Shown here: one piece after another, positions 60,794-64,000 of the stretch
Numbering within the stretch: position 1 is the stretch's first letter
Layout of the letters: each line of letters begins with the position of its first letter
Assembly: GCF_022346885.1 (NCBI RefSeq)
Contig: NZ_JAKRNK010000001.1
Coordinates: 310,001-374,000 of the forward strand
DNA: 64,000 nucleotides
From: Paenibacillus sp. ACRRX
Lineage (GTDB): Bacteria; Bacillota; Bacilli; Paenibacillales; Paenibacillaceae
Reading direction: 5' to 3'
Notes under the pieces: generated by a model
Databases searched by the model: none
Seen by the model: the letters and a program-made list of their open reading frames with translations, nothing else
Told to the model about the DNA's origin: nothing
Made by a program: the position numbers and the translations under genes

Positions 60794-61968
60794 CAAGCGG
60801 AGCACCGCGACGCATCTTACATGTGTTCTCTAGATTGGATAGAGGCGGAGCAGAAACACGCATGATGGATGTATTCCGACATATGGATCGTACTCGCCTC
60901 CAATTTGACTTTCTGGTGCTGGAGCCCGGCCAGCACCATTATGATGAAGAGATCGAGCAGCTTGGCGGGAAGAAATATATGGTTCGCCATCCAAAGCGAA
61001 GTGGAATCTTTGCACATTTGAAGGATATGTACCAAGTGATGAAGCGAGAGGGGCCCTATCAGGCGGTTCATGCACATACAGCACATCATGCAGGATTGGC
61101 TATGCTGGCTGCTCGTCTGGCTGGTGTTACGTTTCGGGTATGCCATGCTCGCACGTCCGGCACGTCCGGCTCCATGCTGAAGCGGTTCTCGATCCTTTTC
61201 GGGAGGTTATTGATGCTGCGCTATGCAACGCGGCTGCTTGCCATTAGCTGCGAAGCGGGACGATATTTGTTTGGACAACGAGCGGTAGACAGTGGGAAGG
61301 TGGAAGTCGTGCCTAATGCCATCGACTTATCGCCATATTGCCGCCTCCAAGAGATTGAGGTGGCAAGCAGCAGGCGATATATTGGCATTCCCGACTGCCA
61401 ACTGCTGCTTGGTCACATTGGTCGGCTGCATACAGTCAAAAACCATGTCTTTTTGTTCAAGCTGCTTGCTCATTTAAGGGACTCGCAGATTGATGCCCGC
61501 TTAGTCCTTATTGGCGGGGGCGCTCTGCGGAAGCAGCTGGAACAACAGGCTGAAGATAACGGGGTGTTAAGCTGTGTGCATTTCCTTGGTGTACGTACGG
61601 ACATTCCGCCGCTGCTTCGTCTGCTGGACGTTTTTGTCATGCCTTCATTTTATGAAGGGCTCGGAGGCGCTGCTATTGAGGCGCAAGCGGCGGGTATTCC
61701 GTGTGTGTTATCTTCATCTCTTCCCGAAGAGGTTGATATGAAGACGGGTCTGGTACGATTTTTGTCACTACATCAGCCGATCGGGGACTGGGGACAGGTT
61801 GTACGGGAGCAGGCGACCCAGCCACGACCAAGCTTTGAGCGCATTTATGCCGCCTTCTTTAAGCGAGGTTTTCTGCTAGAGCAGGAATTGGATCAATTGC
61901 AGCATGCTTATGGACTATCTACTTTCCCTCAGGACTACTTGGGTAAACGGAGGATCTACGAAGTATGA
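60790..61968 (+). CDS. Family 4 glycosyltransferase (EpsF-like)
   Basis: A 392-residue GT-B enzyme. The N-terminal half has HVFSRLDRGGAETRMMDVFR and the acceptor loop HAHTAHHAGLAM. The C-terminal half has GHIGRLHTVKNH, and the EX7E region in YEGLGGAAIEAQAAG. It is a close paralogue of the next protein, with the same block order and very similar spacing. Donor and acceptor are unknown. It begins on the ATGA overlap with the acyltransferase gene and ends on another such overlap. Confidence 0.88.
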   Translation: MTSGAPRRILHVFSRLDRGGAETRMMDVFRHMDRTRLQFDFLVLEPGQHHYDEEIEQLGGKKYMVRHPKRSGIFAHLKDMYQVMKREGPYQAVHAHTAHHAGLAMLAARLAGVTFRVCHARTSGTSGSMLKRFSILFGRLLMLRYATRLLAISCEAGRYLFGQRAVDSGKVEVVPNAIDLSPYCRLQEIEVASSRRYIGIPDCQLLLGHIGRLHTVKNHVFLFKLLAHLRDSQIDARLVLIGGGALRKQLEQQAEDNGVLSCVHFLGVRTDIPPLLRLLDVFVMPSFYEGLGGAAIEAQAAGIPCVLSSSLPEEVDMKTGLVRFLSLHQPIGDWGQVVREQATQPRPSFERIYAAFFKRGFLLEQELDQLQHAYGLSTFPQDYLGKRRIYEV

Positions 61969-63074
61969 ACTCCTTGCCGAAACGAGTGCTGCAAGTGATC
62001 CCTTCTACTGGATACGGCGGTATCTCATCGATGCTGATGAATATTTATCGCTGTGTAGACAGAGACACCCTGCAATTCGATTTTGCTGCTTTTAATCAGG
62101 GACCGCTCCATGACGAGATTGCTGATATGGGTGGTCGTATATTTTATTTCGATTATATAAAAAAGCAAGGCATCTTTTCTTATATGCGCGCATTTAAAAA
62201 CTTGATTCAAGAGCATGGCCCCTACCAGGCTGTACACGTTCATAACGGTTACAAAGGGGGCTTTGCATTGATGGCGGCCCGGCAGGCGGGTATTGACATC
62301 CGTGTCTGCCATATCCATACGAGCAACGTCGAGCAAGCATGGCAGAGAGCGATAGTTCCGCTGTTGAAGACTGCTGCGATCATAAACGCTACGGACCTGT
62401 TGGCTTGCGGGCAGGAAGCGGGCAGCTTTATGTATGGCCGCAGGCCCTTCGATGTGCTGACGAACGCGATTAATTCGTCAAGCTACGCCTTCCGAACTCA
62501 ATCGGATCGCAGCCGAATGAGGAAAGAGCTTGGCATTCCGACTGATTGTCTTGTCATCGGCCATGTGGGCAGACTGTCCGAAGTGAAAAATCACTTCTTT
62601 ATGATAGATATTGCGGATTGGTTGAAACGGCAGCATCCTGAACTTTGCTTCTGGTTTGTATTTACAGGAGACGGACCGCTCAAATATGACTTAGAACAGG
62701 CAATTATCAGCAAAGGTCTTGATCAGCATTTCATATTTACTGGACTCAGATCGGATATTCCGGAACTGCTGCAAGCATTTGATGTTTATTTATTCCCTTC
62801 TTTATTCGAGGGGCTGCCGGTTTCTCTTTTGGAAGCACAAGCATCCGGCTTGCCTTGTCTCGTATCTGCTGGCGTACCGAATGAAGCTGACATTGGGGCG
62901 GGTCTGGTACGCTTTATGGACTTGGCAGAGGGAAGTGCTAATTGGGCAGCGGCATTGCTGGAGTGGTCAGCAAGAGGCCGAGGCGAACCTCATGAATCCG
63001 AGTTAAGGCTAATTGACAAAGGCTATAGTATTCAAGAAAATGTCCGCAAACTGTTACACATCTATCAACTATAA
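61965..63074 (+). CDS. Family 4 glycosyltransferase (EpsF-like), paralogue of the preceding gene
   Basis: A 369-residue GT-B enzyme with the same layout as its neighbour: QVIPSTGYGGISSMLMNIYR, HVHNGYKGGFALMAARQAG, GHVGRLSEVKNHFFMIDI and the EX7E site in LFEGLPVSLLEAQASG. The pair probably arose by tandem duplication and adds consecutive sugars of the repeat unit. AACGGAGG lies before the ATG, which overlaps the preceding stop by 4 bp. Confidence 0.88.
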   Translation: MNSLPKRVLQVIPSTGYGGISSMLMNIYRCVDRDTLQFDFAAFNQGPLHDEIADMGGRIFYFDYIKKQGIFSYMRAFKNLIQEHGPYQAVHVHNGYKGGFALMAARQAGIDIRVCHIHTSNVEQAWQRAIVPLLKTAAIINATDLLACGQEAGSFMYGRRPFDVLTNAINSSSYAFRTQSDRSRMRKELGIPTDCLVIGHVGRLSEVKNHFFMIDIADWLKRQHPELCFWFVFTGDGPLKYDLEQAIISKGLDQHFIFTGLRSDIPELLQAFDVYLFPSLFEGLPVSLLEAQASGLPCLVSAGVPNEADIGAGLVRFMDLAEGSANWAAALLEWSARGRGEPHESELRLIDKGYSIQENVRKLLHIYQL

Positions 63075-63130
63075 GCACAAACGCTGAACCAACCGAAAAT
63101 TCATCGGCAGCACAGGTAGGGAGGAGAATG

Positions 63131-64000
63131 ATGCAGCGAATATATGGTGGAGCTCCTTACGTCATCGAAAGCAGCAGCTTGAAGCAGCGATTTATGCTAC
63201 CATCTTGGCTGTTCTACATGGTTGTATCTATGGCACTTCTTCTCTATTCGTGGCAGCAGCAGCCTATTTATTTAAACGCTGCAATCTTTTTGATGGCGGG
63301 GTACATTTGCTTTTCGCACGTCTATCGTAATTTCTTGTTGATTGCTTTTCTATTGCCTTCCCTTCATTTATTTGTAACGGAAGACAGTGGTGTCTCTTAT
63401 GCTACGATGCTGTTTCTTGTTGCACTCGTCAAGCATGTGGCTGCTCGGTTTAACACAATGAAGCTGCATGTAGTGGGTCTAATTGCGATGCTGTGTATGA
63501 TTGCGTATGAATGGCTCCATCTATACCTTAATGGCTCGGTCATGGTCGTTCCTGTAATCAGATGGTCAGCTTTGTTCCTGTACGCATCACTGATGATGAT
63601 CGATTTGAATTTCAGACCTGATTTTAAACAGATTGCGCACTATTTTGTAGCAGGGATCCTGTTATCCAGCGTATGCGGATTTGTGATGTCCTGGGCGGTG
63701 CCTAGTGGTGCTGCGACTGGATATGTCAGATTCGAAGGGGCAGGCGGTGACCCGAATGGCTTCGGTATGATGATTTTGATGGCGGCTTTTTTTCTCCTCC
63801 ATATTTATAAACAATCACGAACACCAAAGCCACGATATATATATTTTGCTTTAGGCTTAATGCTGCTAGGGTTGTCGACCTTGTCCCGCGCTTATTTCCT
63901 GACAGCTGCCATTACGGTTGTTCTGTTAGCAGTGTACATGATCGTAACTTCTGAACACAGCATGATTCGGCTTCGCAGGAAGCTTGCACTTGCCGTACTC
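63131..64000 (+). CDS. O-antigen polymerase/ligase-like membrane protein (Wzy-type), cut by the window edge
   Basis: The first 290 codons are open to the right edge. The protein is polytopic, with about eight hydrophobic helices, and carries EGAGGDPNGFGMMILM and LGLSTLSRAYFLTAAIT, the landmarks of the O-antigen ligase/polymerase (PF04932) family, which has the conserved arginine in the SR motif. It would polymerise the exported repeat units. GGAGG lies 6 nt before ATG 63131. It follows the glycosyltransferase gene by 56 bp in the same operon. The 3' part is outside the window. Confidence 0.8.
   Translation, partial: MQRIYGGAPYVIESSSLKQRFMLPSWLFYMVVSMALLLYSWQQQPIYLNAAIFLMAGYICFSHVYRNFLLIAFLLPSLHLFVTEDSGVSYATMLFLVALVKHVAARFNTMKLHVVGLIAMLCMIAYEWLHLYLNGSVMVVPVIRWSALFLYASLMMIDLNFRPDFKQIAHYFVAGILLSSVCGFVMSWAVPSGAATGYVRFEGAGGDPNGFGMMILMAAFFLLHIYKQSRTPKPRYIYFALGLMLLGLSTLSRAYFLTAAITVVLLAVYMIVTSEHSMIRLRRKLALAVL

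Overview
The window looks like chromosomal DNA of a spore-forming, low-to-mid GC Firmicute, most likely Paenibacillus or a close relative in the Paenibacillaceae. The evidence is a YjcZ-type sporulation micropeptide, a secreted NHL protein carrying the copper-amine-oxidase-N-like stalk domain common in this family, an S-layer-homology (SLH) protein, YkvI, YhaO/YhaN and citramalate synthase homologues, strong AGGAGG ribosome binding sites and many intrinsic terminators. This is inference from gene content; there is no rRNA to confirm it. I see no insertion sequence, prophage, CRISPR array or rRNA.

Layout. 1-6.4 kb: a DUF294 nucleotidyltransferase and DnaQ-like exonuclease pair, a JAMM metalloprotease, a membrane-tethered thioredoxin, cimA and dinB. 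6.5-14.3 kb: ferredoxin, then a four-gene operon of CHASE2 adenylate cyclase, FecR-domain protein, NHL/stalk-domain protein and TPR/L,D-transpeptidase, followed by an antisense 45-residue membrane micropeptide. 14.7-17.1 kb: pyrD, a small alarmone synthetase and a DUF309 protein. 17.1-20.4 kb: a MacAB/YknXYZ-like efflux operon on the minus strand. 20.5-26.5 kb: two paralogous NOL1/NOP2/Sun rRNA methyltransferases around an RsuA pseudouridine synthase, a Cof-type HAD phosphatase, the YjcZ peptide and an unrecognised 245-residue protein. 26.6-31.1 kb: a BcrAB-like ABC transporter with a clear promoter and operator-like dyad, a membrane GGDEF protein and a lone glycosyltransferase. 31.2-40.0 kb: YhaO/YhaN, YkvI, DedA, a lipoprotein and two small hypothetical genes.

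40.1-45.3 kb is the most accessory-looking stretch. Two identical tRNA-Leu(CAG) genes lie 358 bp apart, followed by an AT-rich block with a sigma-70-family factor, a small exported protein, a DUF1878/YhaI-like protein and a secreted subtilisin, closed by a strong terminator. An AAA ATPase and a DUF3006 micro-gene follow on the minus strand.

45.4-50.5 kb is a surface module: a 27-codon leader ORF overlaps the start of a 1319-residue SdrD-B/LPXTG protein, with a convergent class D sortase. From 50.7 kb to the end runs a long exopolysaccharide/capsule operon. It has a recognisable promoter, a structured leader RNA, a 54-codon ORF and a leader terminator. Then come the tyrosine phosphatase, an SLH protein, a Wzz-like modulator, a tyrosine kinase, an initiating sugar transferase, a glycosyltransferase fused in frame to a TviB-like UDP-GlcNAc dehydrogenase, a TviC/WbpP-like epimerase, an acyltransferase, two paralogous glycosyltransferases and the start of a Wzy-like polymerase. 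Together the dehydrogenase and epimerase predict UDP-GalNAcA and therefore an acidic polysaccharide.
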